This document shows positions 1 through 10,456 of a DNA stretch of 64,000 bases, in pieces. The notes under the pieces are model-generated. The model saw nothing but the letters and a program-made list of their open reading frames with translations, was not told where the DNA came from and did not search any database. A program made the translations under genes and the position numbers. The stretch covers positions 31,865,026-31,929,025 of the forward strand of contig NC_060234.1 in the NCBI RefSeq assembly GCF_021155775.2, given 5' to 3'. Every line of letters begins with the position of its first letter. Within the stretch, counting starts at the first letter, position 1. The DNA comes from Neodiprion pinetum. Lineage: Eukaryota; Arthropoda; Insecta; Hymenoptera; Diprionidae.

Positions 1-56
1 ACGAAGATCCAGACGAAATGGCAAATATATTGACTAATGCCAGCGTCATACTTTAA
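1..56 (+). CDS. C-terminal end of an unidentified plus-strand protein (partial)
   Basis: The window opens inside an open frame (codons from position 3) that reads EDPDEMANILTNASVIL and stops at TAA, 54-56. What follows looks like 3' UTR: AT-rich, with an AATAAA at 550-555. The stretch could be the last part of a terminal coding exon whose start lies left of the window. I do not recognise the protein from 17 residues. The short acidic-to-hydrophobic tail gives no domain clue. A chance frame of this length is possible, so confidence rests mainly on the absence of other genes nearby and on the poly(A)-like signal downstream. Confidence 0.4.
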   Translation, partial: EDPDEMANILTNASVIL

Positions 57-549
57 ACACACGTAGAGTTGGAAATTCCATGGAAACTTGGATTACTGAC
101 CTTGGCGTCGCTACAGTAAGAATTCGTGTACCTAGTAGAATCGATTGTTGCCACATACAACTATTTTACATGAAAAATTCGAACAGTTGTATACGTGTAA
201 ACGTTATACGTATACAGTATCCCGCACAACATTTTTTATACAGACTTTTAGATGATGTCGACACATTGTAAGGAAAGCAAAAAAGAAAAAAATATATAAG
301 TCGTCTATCACGCACACGCCTGTTATATTGTATACGCGATATATGCATATAAATGTTTACCAACGATCGATTGTGAACTGAAACAAAACTAACATATCCA
401 AATTACGACCGATCATATATCCAATTATAGTATTACGTAAAAGTCGTGTACAGCATATGAAGAAGAGTAAATGTCGGGTGAATTACGTTTTCTTTTCTAT
501 CTCAATCTAAATTCTAACGCGATTCATTTTTAAACATTTTAAGATTGCA

Positions 550-555
550 AATAAA
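550..555 (+). terminator. Candidate poly(A) signal AATAAA
   Basis: This canonical hexamer lies about 500 nt after the plus-strand stop at 56. It is the first plus-strand AATAAA seen there, so it is a plausible end for that transcript. In AT-rich DNA such hexamers also occur by chance. Confidence 0.35.
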
Positions 556-2106
556 AATCTGGTAACATGTTCGAGTTTTGGTTAAAATTCATAGAGTTTA
601 AATTTAGGTCGGCTATTTCATCAAGGTGAATTGATTTCCAATCGAATTGAAGGTATGGGTGAAATTGGATCCCAGCACCATTTACTTGAACTGATTGTGA
701 GATCTTTGATGTTTTTTTTTCAAAAGCGATATCTTTACATATGTAGATTATTATTTAAGCCTAACGCACATTCGCTGGTTAGTCCCACAGCAGCTGTGCA
801 CAAACTTTATTATTTATGTTGGTAACAGGGACTAATCTCATGTATATACTCCGACTACTTCGGATTAATGTGAAATATTTTTCTGGTGTTGATTGTTCAT
901 GGTCTCTAGAAATTTTTGTCATGACATTAATACGACGCATAGGAAAGACAAAAATGAACCGGCGCAATTCAAATAGTCTCGTGACACAACATAACTTCTG
1001 GTTCCCGAAATACGAATGTATTCGTACAGTTTCTTATAAAAAAAACACCTTCTTCCGTTATATTTATCAAAACTTTGGAAATTTTGAGGACAAAACTTTA
1101 CTAGTCCGAATGGCTAAGAACTTTGGGTGTTTTTAACCCCGTTTTTTCTATTTTTTTTTTGTTTTTCATTACAATAAATTTTTAAGATTTTGAATAATCA
1201 AGGTTTTCCGATGGTTCGTGGTTGTACATTGATTTTCGAACTCTGTAAATACGTAGTTTTTGTGTAAGTATTGGAATGTGAATTAGGTATCCTGAGCTAT
1301 TATAGTGGCCTTAAAATAAATCTAGAATATACGCGCGATTGAGAACCTCGTTATTGTAATAACCCAAAGAATTATTCAGTGGTGATTGTCATTTACCCAA
1401 GTAACGCAGACATATCGATATTAATCTTCTAAATGCAAATCATATATCCCAGTTGGCGGACGGTCACAAAACATGTTGTTTTTTGTAACATCATGAAAAA
1501 TTTCGCCCGCTGCCTTTGAATGTAACATTTGTAACGCTTTTTTTTTTTTTTATTTTATAAAGAACATTTTGTACCTGTTGGTGAACTGCTAATCAGCAAT
1601 TGGATCTGTGTTCAACTCATTCTATTTTCCAATAATTTCGGAATATAAACTCTCAGCTTCAGTACAATCAGTGCACTGCAACGGAATACGCCAAATATTT
1701 TTATTCCAACACTTTCCTTTTGAAAGTCTGAAGTCATTTGATCAGCAATCAAAAACGGTTTAAAGTGTAAGTGAAAATATTGAGGAATTAGATTAATTAC
1801 CCCGCACACAACGTGCATGACCATTGTGTAATAGTGTAAGTCGGTAATGATGAAAAGGCAAGTTGGTAAATAGTTTAAGAGAAAAATGTACAGAATAACT
1901 TTTTCCAATCTCCGCTCCATTGTTCCTGGTGTGCATACACGTATAAAGCGTGTATGCATCTACGTATATATGTAGTTATGTCTGTCTCATTAGGCAGTAA
2001 CGACAAACTATGTATAAATATATAGGTATATTTTTTTCTGTACTAAATATCACGACATACACTATTTCTAACTGTTGATCAACACGACAGTTGATGTGAG
2101 GGCTTA

Positions 2107-2112
2107 TTTATT
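2107..2112 (-). terminator. Candidate poly(A) signal AATAAA for the lysine-rich gene
   Basis: TTTATT on the plus strand reads AATAAA on the minus strand, about 340 nt after the stop at 2452. It would fit either an unspliced 3' UTR or a terminal exon reached from the donor at 2423/2422. Confidence 0.35.
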
Positions 2113-2451
2113 ATCCGTATACGAATAGTTGATAATATTATACGTATATTGTACTGATACAGTTATGGTACTGATTGTTGTAGTTTATGATATAATTACG
2201 TATATGATGTAGGTAGTCGCGAGCACGTGTAGAAATGTTGTTATTATTGTAATAAATTATTTTAAACTATAACTGCCGAGTACACTAGCCTCCCTCATGC
2301 TCAAATCCCATTGATTGATACTGTATATCTAATAGAATCTCGAGTAATCACGTCTGTATAATGATTCGAACAAATACAAGTGGATTCACAGCATGTGTCA
2401 CGTCGATAAAGTGTTAAACTTACCAGTTCGAGGACCCAGCTGAAGCTTCAC

Positions 2452-5400
2452 TCAATCCAGAACAAGATGATCCAACGTCTGTGAAGGAAAAGCGTAACGC
2501 CTGTCAGACATTTCTATCACTCGTAATCCTCTGTCAGAAACGTGAGATTGTTCGCCGACGAGAACCGGCACAAGAGTGAAAACATTTTGCGATTCTTCGA
2601 AGTTCCGATACGATCCCGCCCTCTGCGTTAGATAGTTGCGACGATTTCGATCCAGAAGATCCTCTCTGCGAGCGTATCGTGGCGGCGATTTGGCGTAGGT
2701 AGAATAGTAACCTGCCGACTGAGGATCCGCACAATCAGCCACGGTTTGCGGATCGTCGGCATACTGCGAGGATTTTCTTGAGAGGAAATAATTGGCTACG
2801 CGTCGAAGGAGAGCCGGTCTGCTTGACGCCGTTTGCGGCTCTCTCGCATCCGGCGCATTTGGATGCCTTCGCGTTGAAAAATTTCCAAAATCTGCCGGAA
2901 TGTAGAAATCATCGAATCTAGAGTGCGCGTTTTTCTTGTGTCGAGAACGCGATGACCGTGATCCCGATACTTTGCTGGTCGCCTCTTCGTCGGTTGTAAT
3001 TTGCTCTAAATCGTTGGACGTCATTGAGCTGTTCGTCGGTACTGCTCCGAGCGGATTAAAACGTGACGAGAAGTGATTGACGACAGGATCGAACCGCTGC
3101 TGGTCCCAGGGATGCGGCTTTTCGATGTATCCTCGGCGACCAGATTTTGGAAAATTAAATCCAGTCCGAATTGGACAAGGTACAGAATTCGAATGCGGAT
3201 ACGGTTGTCGGAAATCCGGTTTTGGTACCACAGAAGATACGCGATAACTGTGATAGGTTTTTCGATTACAGAAGGGAAGCTTCTCTGTTGGCGTATTAGC
3301 TGGACCAGCAGACGATACCGGGCGCTTGTCAGAATTACACGATCGAGCCGAGGACGGAGTTACGTTCCGTGTATATTTTGATGACTGCCATGAATTACAC
3401 AGCTTTCTGGGTCCGCAGCACTTCGGGCATTTTTTACTCTTGCGCTTGAATGGAATAAGCAGCTTTTTGTATTGATTCCGTTTCACACTCTTCTTACAAT
3501 GATACACCGAAGGTGTATCGTTATCTCGAAACCACACCTCTGCCGGAAGCTTATCGGTAGCACCACACACGCTGATCGCTTCCTCTGTAGTTGTCCATTT
3601 GGGTACGGCAGCGGCAGCTTCGTCAGTATTCACACCCCTCGAAGTATCTTGATCGACTGAAGAGCTCTCCGATGTCGTGCCGGTCTCTATCGACCAGCCA
3701 CTGTCACTGGTTAGATTCTCCGCATATTTTTCAGGCTCGTCAGTTACTTCTTGGGTACCGACAGCAGCATCGGCGATTTTTACCCTTCTCGAGCTCTCAA
3801 GTAAACCCATCTCCGTCGACTTCGAACTGGCAGGCTCTTCCAATGTTTGAGTTTTTTTATTAGATTTGAGTTTTGAATTATCATCAACTTCTCGTTCGAC
3901 TGATGGCTTTGGAGATTTTTGTGTCTCTTTGTTGTCATTCGTTTTCTCTTGTGTAGTAACTATCGTCGGTACTTCAACAGAATCATACGACTCCGTACCA
4001 TGAATAGATGTACTCGAAGATGATGAATTCTCTATCTCTTTGGGATGCTCTCTTCTTTTTATCGCAGGAACATGGGTTGTCGTTTCGACCGAACTTTTCG
4101 ACTCTGTATCCCGGGTTGTTGTACTCGAGGATGACAATCTTTCCGAAGCCACTCGATGTCTTCTCCTTTTTTTTGTTTCAATGTCAGGAAGCTTTCTCAC
4201 TGATTTCTCTGATTCAGTACTAAGAGTGTCTATACTCGAGGTTGGAGATTTTTTGGTCTTCTTTCGGTTCTTCCGATTTTTCTTTACAGCTTGTATTGGT
4301 TCTTCAACCGAGGTATCTGATTCTGTGCTAACAGAATCTGTGCTGGGAGATGGCGGTTTGTCTTCTTTCATAAGATTTCGTCTTTTTTTATTAAAAATTT
4401 TATTCGGGACATCAGCCGTATTATCCGAATCTGTATCTAGAATGGCTGTCTTTGAATGTGGTGATCTAGTCGTCTTCCTTCGTCTCTTTCTTTCTTTCGG
4501 AGCAATGTCAGTCGATTTTTCAAATGAGCTATTCAACTCTGCGCCAAAAGTATCTGTACTGGTGGATGGTGGGTTTTCCCTTTTATTTTTATTTCTTCTT
4601 TTTTGATTCACAATTTCAGTCTGTACCTCTTCCGTACTGTTCGATTCTGTATCTAAGTTAGCTGTCCTGGACGGTGGCGATTTGTTCTTTTCTTTTCGAC
4701 GCCTCTCTCGTTTTTTCGTAACAATTTCGATTGGTTCCGCGGCCGAACTATCCGACTCGTCACTAATCGCAGTTATCGTCGCAGGTAGTGATTTTTCTGT
4801 TTTCGCTCGATTTCTTGTTTTTTTCTCAACAGTTTTAATAGGTTCCTCCAGTGAATGATCGAATTCTGTACCAACGGTAGCTGTCCTTAAGGATGATAAC
4901 TTTTCCTTTTCCGTTTCTTTTTTATTCCTTCTTCTCTTCGTAGTAATTTCAGTTGGTTCTTCAACCGAATTATCCGAATCTCTGTCAGGGATGACGGTCC
5001 TCAGGGGCGGAGCTTTTTCTATTATCTTTCGTGTCTTTCTCCTTGTCGAAGCAGCTTCCGTTGGTTCTTCAACCAAACCATCCGGCTCAGTATCAATGGC
5101 AGTTGTCCTTGATGTTGACGATTTTTCTATTTCCTTTTGATGTCTTTTTCTTTTTTTCACAACCATTTCAATTGGTTTTTCTACCGCACCATCTAACTCC
5201 GTATCAACCACAGCTGCTTTCGAAGATGCCGATGTTTCTACTCCTCTTTGATCTTTCACCTTTTTTTTCTTAGTAATTTCAGTTGGTTTTTCAGGCAATT
5301 TATTCGGCTCTACATCAATGTCAGCTACACTCGACGATTGTAATTCCGCCATTTCCTTTTTTTTTACTTTATTTAGATTATTCTTTTTCTTCGTGTTAGT

Positions 5401-6732
5401 ATTTTCGATTGGAATCTCAGCCGATGTACCCGACACTGTAGCAAAGGTAGATGTACTCAAAGAATGCGATTGCATTGTTTCCTGTTTCTCCAATTTCTTC
5501 TTACTTCCATTCTTTTTTTCGTTATTTTTACCCGTAGCACGTTCAACGGAATCATTAGGCGGCACGGTAGATGTATCTCCAATCAGAGGTTGGGCTTCCA
5601 AAACTTCTGCTTCTGCTTTCGAATCGGCTTTCGATGAACTTACGTTTTTACGGCATCTATTTAACGGTGTACAAAGAGATCCAAGATTCTGTTTGAAGCT
5701 GCCCATGCAGGTAGGAGTTGGTTCGTTTCTATTGTTCTTCGAAACAGTTTCGGATGTTGAAATGGTTTTTGGTTGCTCATCCTCACTCGGTTTTCCTGAT
5801 TTGTACAACCGCTTTGGTTTTGTTGTTCGATTAGCATTTCTTTGGCCGTCTATTTCCGGAGTTTTTGCACCTTGTTCATCTCTTACGTTTTTCCGATCCA
5901 ACGTTTCTACTTTAGTCAACACGACACTATTGGATGTTTGACTCGGTTCATTCGAAGACAGTTCCTCTGATTTGATCTTTCTGCGATTTTGCTTAAGCTT
6001 TTTTTTAGCTTTACGTGTATCGATAGAGGCAGAATCATTCGATTCAGCAGTGTCCAAACTACCGCTTGGTTCTGATTTCACAGTTTGCTTCTTGTTCTTC
6101 TTACCGTTGCTACTATTCGCATCAACTATTGCATTCCCATCTTTTTCAGTGATGAGCTTTTTCTCTTCAGTTTTCAAAGTCCTCCGAGTTTCCTCGCTGT
6201 TTCTAATTTTTTTCCCTATCGATTGAACATTGGCACTTGCGGGCTCGCGTTTTTCCGCCGTTTTACTCGGCTCTTGTTTCTGCGATTTATTTTTGTTCGT
6301 TGGCGACGATTTTGACACCCACTTCGAAAAGGCAGACGAATTTTGCAATTCTTGAAAAAAGTAGTCAGACGATACAATATTTTTACCGGATGGCATGTAA
6401 GGTGGCGAATTTATGGCAGTATCTGTGGAAAAAATTTCACTTGAATCTTGGTTTTTAGCTATCTGACGACCAGATGTTTTTTGTGTCCCATTTTGAGATC
6501 GACCGTTCAGTTTTCGCAATGTTGCAGCAGAGTTTTTCCTACCAACATTTTCATGTATTATTGCTTTCCTTGCGGAAACTTCATTGTTAATCCTCTCATT
6601 TTTAATCAACAGCGATTTGACTTTGATCGTATTCACCTCTGCGCGCAATTCGTCAACTGCATTTGTTAACGCAGTCATTTGTAATATTACGTCGTTTAAT
6701 TTATCTTGTTTTGAATTATCGGGATGAGACAT
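2452..6732 (-). CDS. Unrecognised 1426-residue lysine/serine-rich repeat protein
   Basis: One uninterrupted frame from ATG at 6732-6730 (MSHPDNSKQDKLND...) to TGA at 2454-2452. Upstream in-frame codons contain no other ATG before a stop. An N-terminal stretch near residues 10-60 is rich in heptad-like hydrophobics and may be a coiled coil. The centre holds fourteen degenerate 36-37-residue repeats that alternate acidic/serine blocks (TESDxSVEEPTEI-like) with basic blocks (KKRRRxxKE-like). The last 350 residues are different: cysteines in CPKCCGPRKLC, and Arg/Tyr/Pro-rich segments. No catalytic domain, signal peptide or membrane helix is visible. The basic clusters look like nuclear-localisation signals and TESD-type sites look like CK2 targets, so a nuclear or chromatin role is possible; that is inference. 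A 5' leader intron (about 6767-6902) and a donor 28 nt past the stop suggest a spliced mRNA with one giant coding exon. Confidence 0.75.
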   Translation of the reverse strand: MSHPDNSKQDKLNDVILQMTALTNAVDELRAEVNTIKVKSLLIKNERINNEVSARKAIIHENVGRKNSAATLRKLNGRSQNGTQKTSGRQIAKNQDSSEIFSTDTAINSPPYMPSGKNIVSSDYFFQELQNSSAFSKWVSKSSPTNKNKSQKQEPSKTAEKREPASANVQSIGKKIRNSEETRRTLKTEEKKLITEKDGNAIVDANSSNGKKNKKQTVKSEPSGSLDTAESNDSASIDTRKAKKKLKQNRRKIKSEELSSNEPSQTSNSVVLTKVETLDRKNVRDEQGAKTPEIDGQRNANRTTKPKRLYKSGKPSEDEQPKTISTSETVSKNNRNEPTPTCMGSFKQNLGSLCTPLNRCRKNVSSSKADSKAEAEVLEAQPLIGDTSTVPPNDSVERATGKNNEKKNGSKKKLEKQETMQSHSLSTSTFATVSGTSAEIPIENTNTKKKNNLNKVKKKEMAELQSSSVADIDVEPNKLPEKPTEITKKKKVKDQRGVETSASSKAAVVDTELDGAVEKPIEMVVKKRKRHQKEIEKSSTSRTTAIDTEPDGLVEEPTEAASTRRKTRKIIEKAPPLRTVIPDRDSDNSVEEPTEITTKRRRNKKETEKEKLSSLRTATVGTEFDHSLEEPIKTVEKKTRNRAKTEKSLPATITAISDESDSSAAEPIEIVTKKRERRRKEKNKSPPSRTANLDTESNSTEEVQTEIVNQKRRNKNKRENPPSTSTDTFGAELNSSFEKSTDIAPKERKRRRKTTRSPHSKTAILDTDSDNTADVPNKIFNKKRRNLMKEDKPPSPSTDSVSTESDTSVEEPIQAVKKNRKNRKKTKKSPTSSIDTLSTESEKSVRKLPDIETKKRRRHRVASERLSSSSTTTRDTESKSSVETTTHVPAIKRREHPKEIENSSSSSTSIHGTESYDSVEVPTIVTTQEKTNDNKETQKSPKPSVEREVDDNSKLKSNKKTQTLEEPASSKSTEMGLLESSRRVKIADAAVGTQEVTDEPEKYAENLTSDSGWSIETGTTSESSSVDQDTSRGVNTDEAAAAVPKWTTTEEAISVCGATDKLPAEVWFRDNDTPSVYHCKKSVKRNQYKKLLIPFKRKSKKCPKCCGPRKLCNSWQSSKYTRNVTPSSARSCNSDKRPVSSAGPANTPTEKLPFCNRKTYHSYRVSSVVPKPDFRQPYPHSNSVPCPIRTGFNFPKSGRRGYIEKPHPWDQQRFDPVVNHFSSRFNPLGAVPTNSSMTSNDLEQITTDEEATSKVSGSRSSRSRHKKNAHSRFDDFYIPADFGNFSTRRHPNAPDAREPQTASSRPALLRRVANYFLSRKSSQYADDPQTVADCADPQSAGYYSTYAKSPPRYARREDLLDRNRRNYLTQRAGSYRNFEESQNVFTLVPVLVGEQSHVSDRGLRVIEMSDRRYAFPSQTLDHLVLD
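3916..5457 (-). repeat. Fourteen degenerate 36-37-residue protein repeats
   Basis: The translated segment divides into 14 consecutive units of about 36.7 residues (1542 nt). Each unit starts with S/P-S/T-rich residues, runs through [DG]-T-E-x-[DN]-x-S-x-E-E-P-x-E-[IV], and ends in a Lys/Arg block. Units 3 to 8 match the pattern best. Units 13-14 drift and lose much of the basic block. Copies differ widely at the DNA level, so this is an old array under protein-level constraint rather than a fresh minisatellite. Confidence 0.75.
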
Positions 6733-6903
6733 CTGGCATTCAGTTTTCACAGTAAAATTTAGTTTACTGAAATCTAAAATATGGTCCCGTGAACACTATT
6801 CGGACTGTTTCTTTCTTTTGTTCTGTCAAACCATTGAAACAGACGAGCGGAAGAATTAAAAAAAAAGGTGAATAAATCGTTCGGAATTAAAAACAAACTT
6901 ACC
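6733..6903 (-). other. 5' leader of the lysine-rich gene with a small intron
   Basis: On the minus strand CATAAG|GTAAGTTT gives a strong donor, with the exon ending at 6903. About 136 nt later GATTTCAG|TAAACT gives an acceptor, with the exon starting at 6766; a second possible acceptor lies near 6823. A short upstream ATG (ATGCCAGATG...) overlaps the main start and reads only seven codons to a stop. It could dampen initiation. First-exon extent and TSS are not determined. A pyrimidine-rich block at about 9020-9200 could hold an upstream exon, but the evidence is weak. Confidence 0.45.
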
Positions 6904-9900
6904 TTATGTATAAGCCGTTTATCAGGTAAGGATGACAGATTTTTTTATTATGACTATTAAATAACGTATATTAGTATTATACAGCCTAGGTACATTCATC
7001 AGTCATCGAGTTGCATTGTATAACGGACTGGCAATTGAAACAATGTTTGGTTGAATACAAAATTCTTCTATGCCAATACATGTACATATATAATACTATA
7101 GCGATTTATTTACAATAATTATAGTAGCGCAAGCTTATGATGAAATTAAATGTACTTGATCAGTGTTTATATCCAACATATAATTGCATCAGATAATTCT
7201 TAGAACATACTGCGTGACATCCAAAATCGTAAAATTTTTCGCTAATATAGTGTTTAAATCGTGCCTATGATCACTTGGTGATTCGCTAAATTTGAGGGAA
7301 GAATCATAATGACATTACTGATAGAAAATATTGTATTAAATAACTTAAATCGAATCAAAAATTTACAATGATTATATTCGAAATGGCCTCGCTGCTAAAC
7401 ATTCTGCATCCAGCAAAATAATGTCTGATACAGTTTCAATTGTTAATTAAGCCTAAAATTGCCTGAGCGCTAGCCTTGTCTTATAGTCCTGGTTTCGTTT
7501 GCTGCTCGATTACAGGTTTAAAATGTATTCATTGTCTATCATATTTTAACATCTATTTGTACACGCGGTGAGTATAAATTGATTTGAAAGGTAGGAAATA
7601 TAGTTGCACTTATGGCTTAGCGGCGATACATATTTCACTATTACTTATGTTTGTACGTTGATACATTCCTCATGCTATGAAGAGATAATTATACGAAAAA
7701 ACGGATCAATATTTCTTCACTGGAGTTGAATGAAATTTGAAAAAAAAAAAAGAAACACGCTAAGTTAGTATACGACAACCTTGGGTGTGGCAAAGAGAAG
7801 AAAAATATTTCATTCGACTTTATTGTTGCGTATTTAAAATTTTCTATAATTGAAATTAATTGTTGCTGTGTTAATGGGTGTTCATTAAAATGAAAATGCA
7901 CCGCTCTTCAACAGGTTCAACAATTTTTAATTCACTTTAAATATTGGACTTGTGCTGTACAAGTAATGCAATGGAAAAAGTAACTAGATGAAGAATTATG
8001 CTCTCACAGTGTGTTATCTCAATTTTTCTACACCGCAACTCTATCTTGTTTAACTAGGTAGGAGGCAGGTTACATGACAATATCCAATTGTTGCCTGACA
8101 AGAATGAGTGGAAGATAAAATATACACATACAAGGTGAAAGGAAGCTCCCACCTGCTTAATTGATGCCGGCATCAAAAAATAAAACACATACATACCCTG
8201 AAAGTAGAATTGCATGTTATAAATGTTAGAGTTAAAATATTTTTAGAGAGCCTGTATAAGTGTGTTACTTCTCTGCGAGGTAATCGATATATTTCAATTT
8301 TCCGATACACGATAACGAATATAATGATAAGAAAAAATGATACATGGTATTACGCGGTAAAGTCATTCATCCAAATAATAGATGCCATTTCACTCTAATG
8401 TAAAATTTTCTAAGTATCAAAATCAAATATAACTGTTGATGAACGTGTTGCATTGCTTTGTTTTCGAATTACATTATTAGTATTTCTTTTTTTTCCGTCT
8501 CAGGGTATTCAAGTCTTAATATCAGCAGATCAATGAGAAGATTTTGTTAGCCACATTCCTTATTTATCAATCCAAGCCTTGATTTGGTAGCGGCTGCGCC
8601 ATTCACAAAAAAGATATATTTTTTACTCATCAAATTAATTAATGAAAAGAAACTATCTTCTTTACTGACCTCGGTATAAATTTACTTACGTCCAATTATA
8701 TAGTTCGACCATTTTATGCCACATGACTTTCCTCATCCTGATACATAGGGTATTTTATTTAAACAATAGACCTCGATTAGGATGGAAAAAAGTTAGTGAC
8801 CACCAACCTTGCAAGTCTGCTGACAAGGATGCATTGACATAATAGACATTTGTTATTTCGATAAACAAACGCTGCCAATTTCGTTGACTTATTGCTCCAT
8901 TGCTCGTGCGGTGCAATGCTAATACTTAATCGACTAATATATCACGTTAAATAAAAATGACTCTGGATTTATAAGTGTTGACTTTATATAAACAGGGATC
9001 GGTATAATAGTTCACTACCTGTTTACTTTGGTCCCATCTCATTCCCTCGCTCTCTTCTTCACTATCTTCTAACACTGTGTGCGGCAGCAGTCTTCACAGT
9101 TTGACACAACTCTACACACACTCGTATACTCGTTTGTCCATTGGATACAACGGTCCTTCTTTTGATCCTTTATACACTTTGGAGTTGAAGATAGTATTTA
9201 TCAGCACGTGTTGCAGGCATGCACTATGCACTAGCTCAGTTTAGCCGCCCAGAGTATGGTCTGTCAGGAATTCGGGGGGGAATATTGGGAACAGGTCGCC
9301 TACAACATACATATTTAATGAGTAACAGTTATATGTGATAATAAATAATAACGATTAATTTATAATACGATGAGATATGACCAATGAATTTTTTTACGTT
9401 ATTATTGAATTTGATTTTTAATCTGACATCGTTACCAGAATGACAAACCGGTTCTACGGAACTTGGCATCAGAAAAATTCGATGTAAGTATCCAATAATT
9501 CGATGAGCTGACCATACTAATAATATTGATTGAATAGACTGCAAAAGATACAGAAATTAAATTTACACTGTGCGTATACTTTGTAATACAAAAGTGTTAT
9601 TTTTTTTTCTCAATTTCAATAAATACGTATAATCATTATTATCCAGAGCTAATGAAAATATTAACTAATATAGAATGCCGAGTTTTGATCAAATGAATTC
9701 TTTTCATATGAATACAATAACACAATGAATACTGAAAACACTTTATTGAAAACATTTCTTGCGTAACATGCATAAAAAGTAAGACATGCATGAATAGAAT
9801 AGTTTCGAAGGAGTTCTAAAAATCTGTCAAAATTGCAAACAGTAACTGAAGTATATCAACATAGAAGAAAAAAGAATGGGAAACTCAGCAACCTTAGAAA

Positions 9901-10416
9901 TAATATATTAAACAATTTGATTTAGAAATCCCTTGATTCTTAAACAATAACATATACATATCCTGAAATGCATGTCAAGCACAGAAACACCAAAGACCCG
10001 TGAATGAAATGAGATAATTTATTATACACATGAAACTAATTAGAAACAGAAAATAATGAATTATGATAGTAAGCTGAAGCAACAACGTGTACATTTATTA
10101 TTATCGAGGAAAAGGAATTAGATTAGGATTAATAACAAGACAGAACATAGGCACACATCTTACAAATAATGTATAAATGTGTGTCCAGTATTCGTACAAT
10201 TTACGATTATTATGTCATAATCGTTTATATTTTTTAACATAGTATAGTAGTCCCTATATACACATTTATATTGCAATAATCAGTGTACTTCTTATACAAT
10301 ATAAGTTCACATAAAACTTGTGTTTTATATATTAGAGTACGTTCGTGAAGTAACCCTACGTTAGAAGCATGAATGGCATTTCATCTTTGGAAGGTACAAT
10401 TGCAGATGTCCATGCG

Positions 10417-10456
10417 CGTGTGTGTGTGTGTGTGTGTGTGTGGGTATGTGTGTGTC
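10417..10456. repeat. (TG)n microsatellite
   Basis: About 13 clean TG units followed by an interrupted TGGGTATGTGTGTG tail. It lies in non-coding sequence. Confidence 0.9.

Larger units (their letters stand above)
57..2400. other. Convergent 3' region between two genes, no recognised coding exon
   Basis: About 2.3 kb of AT-rich sequence lies between the plus-strand stop at 56 and the minus-strand gene that stops at 2452. AATAAA on the plus strand occurs at 550-555. AATAAA on the minus strand occurs at 2107-2112 and would suit the 3' end of the minus-strand gene. A 115-codon minus-strand frame at 1612-1959 has no recognisable homology. If the minus-strand gene uses the splice donor at 2423/2422, its last non-coding exon must lie in this stretch. 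Confidence 0.5.

Noticed and set aside
1612..1959. 115-residue minus-strand hydrophobic frame, considered as an odorant-receptor fragment
   Set aside because: No conserved receptor motif, no splice sites joining it to other receptor-like segments, and it begins in a small palindrome. Not enough to call a gene or pseudogene.
4040..4606. 188-residue plus-strand frame opposite the lysine-rich gene
   Set aside because: It is antisense to the Ser/Lys-rich coding exon. Its Phe/Leu/Val-rich composition is the mirror of Lys, Arg and Ser codons. Same for the 207-residue frame at 5318-5941.
6733..6750. GTG six codons upstream as start of the lysine-rich protein
   Set aside because: Nuclear genes very rarely start at GTG, and an in-frame ATG follows at once.
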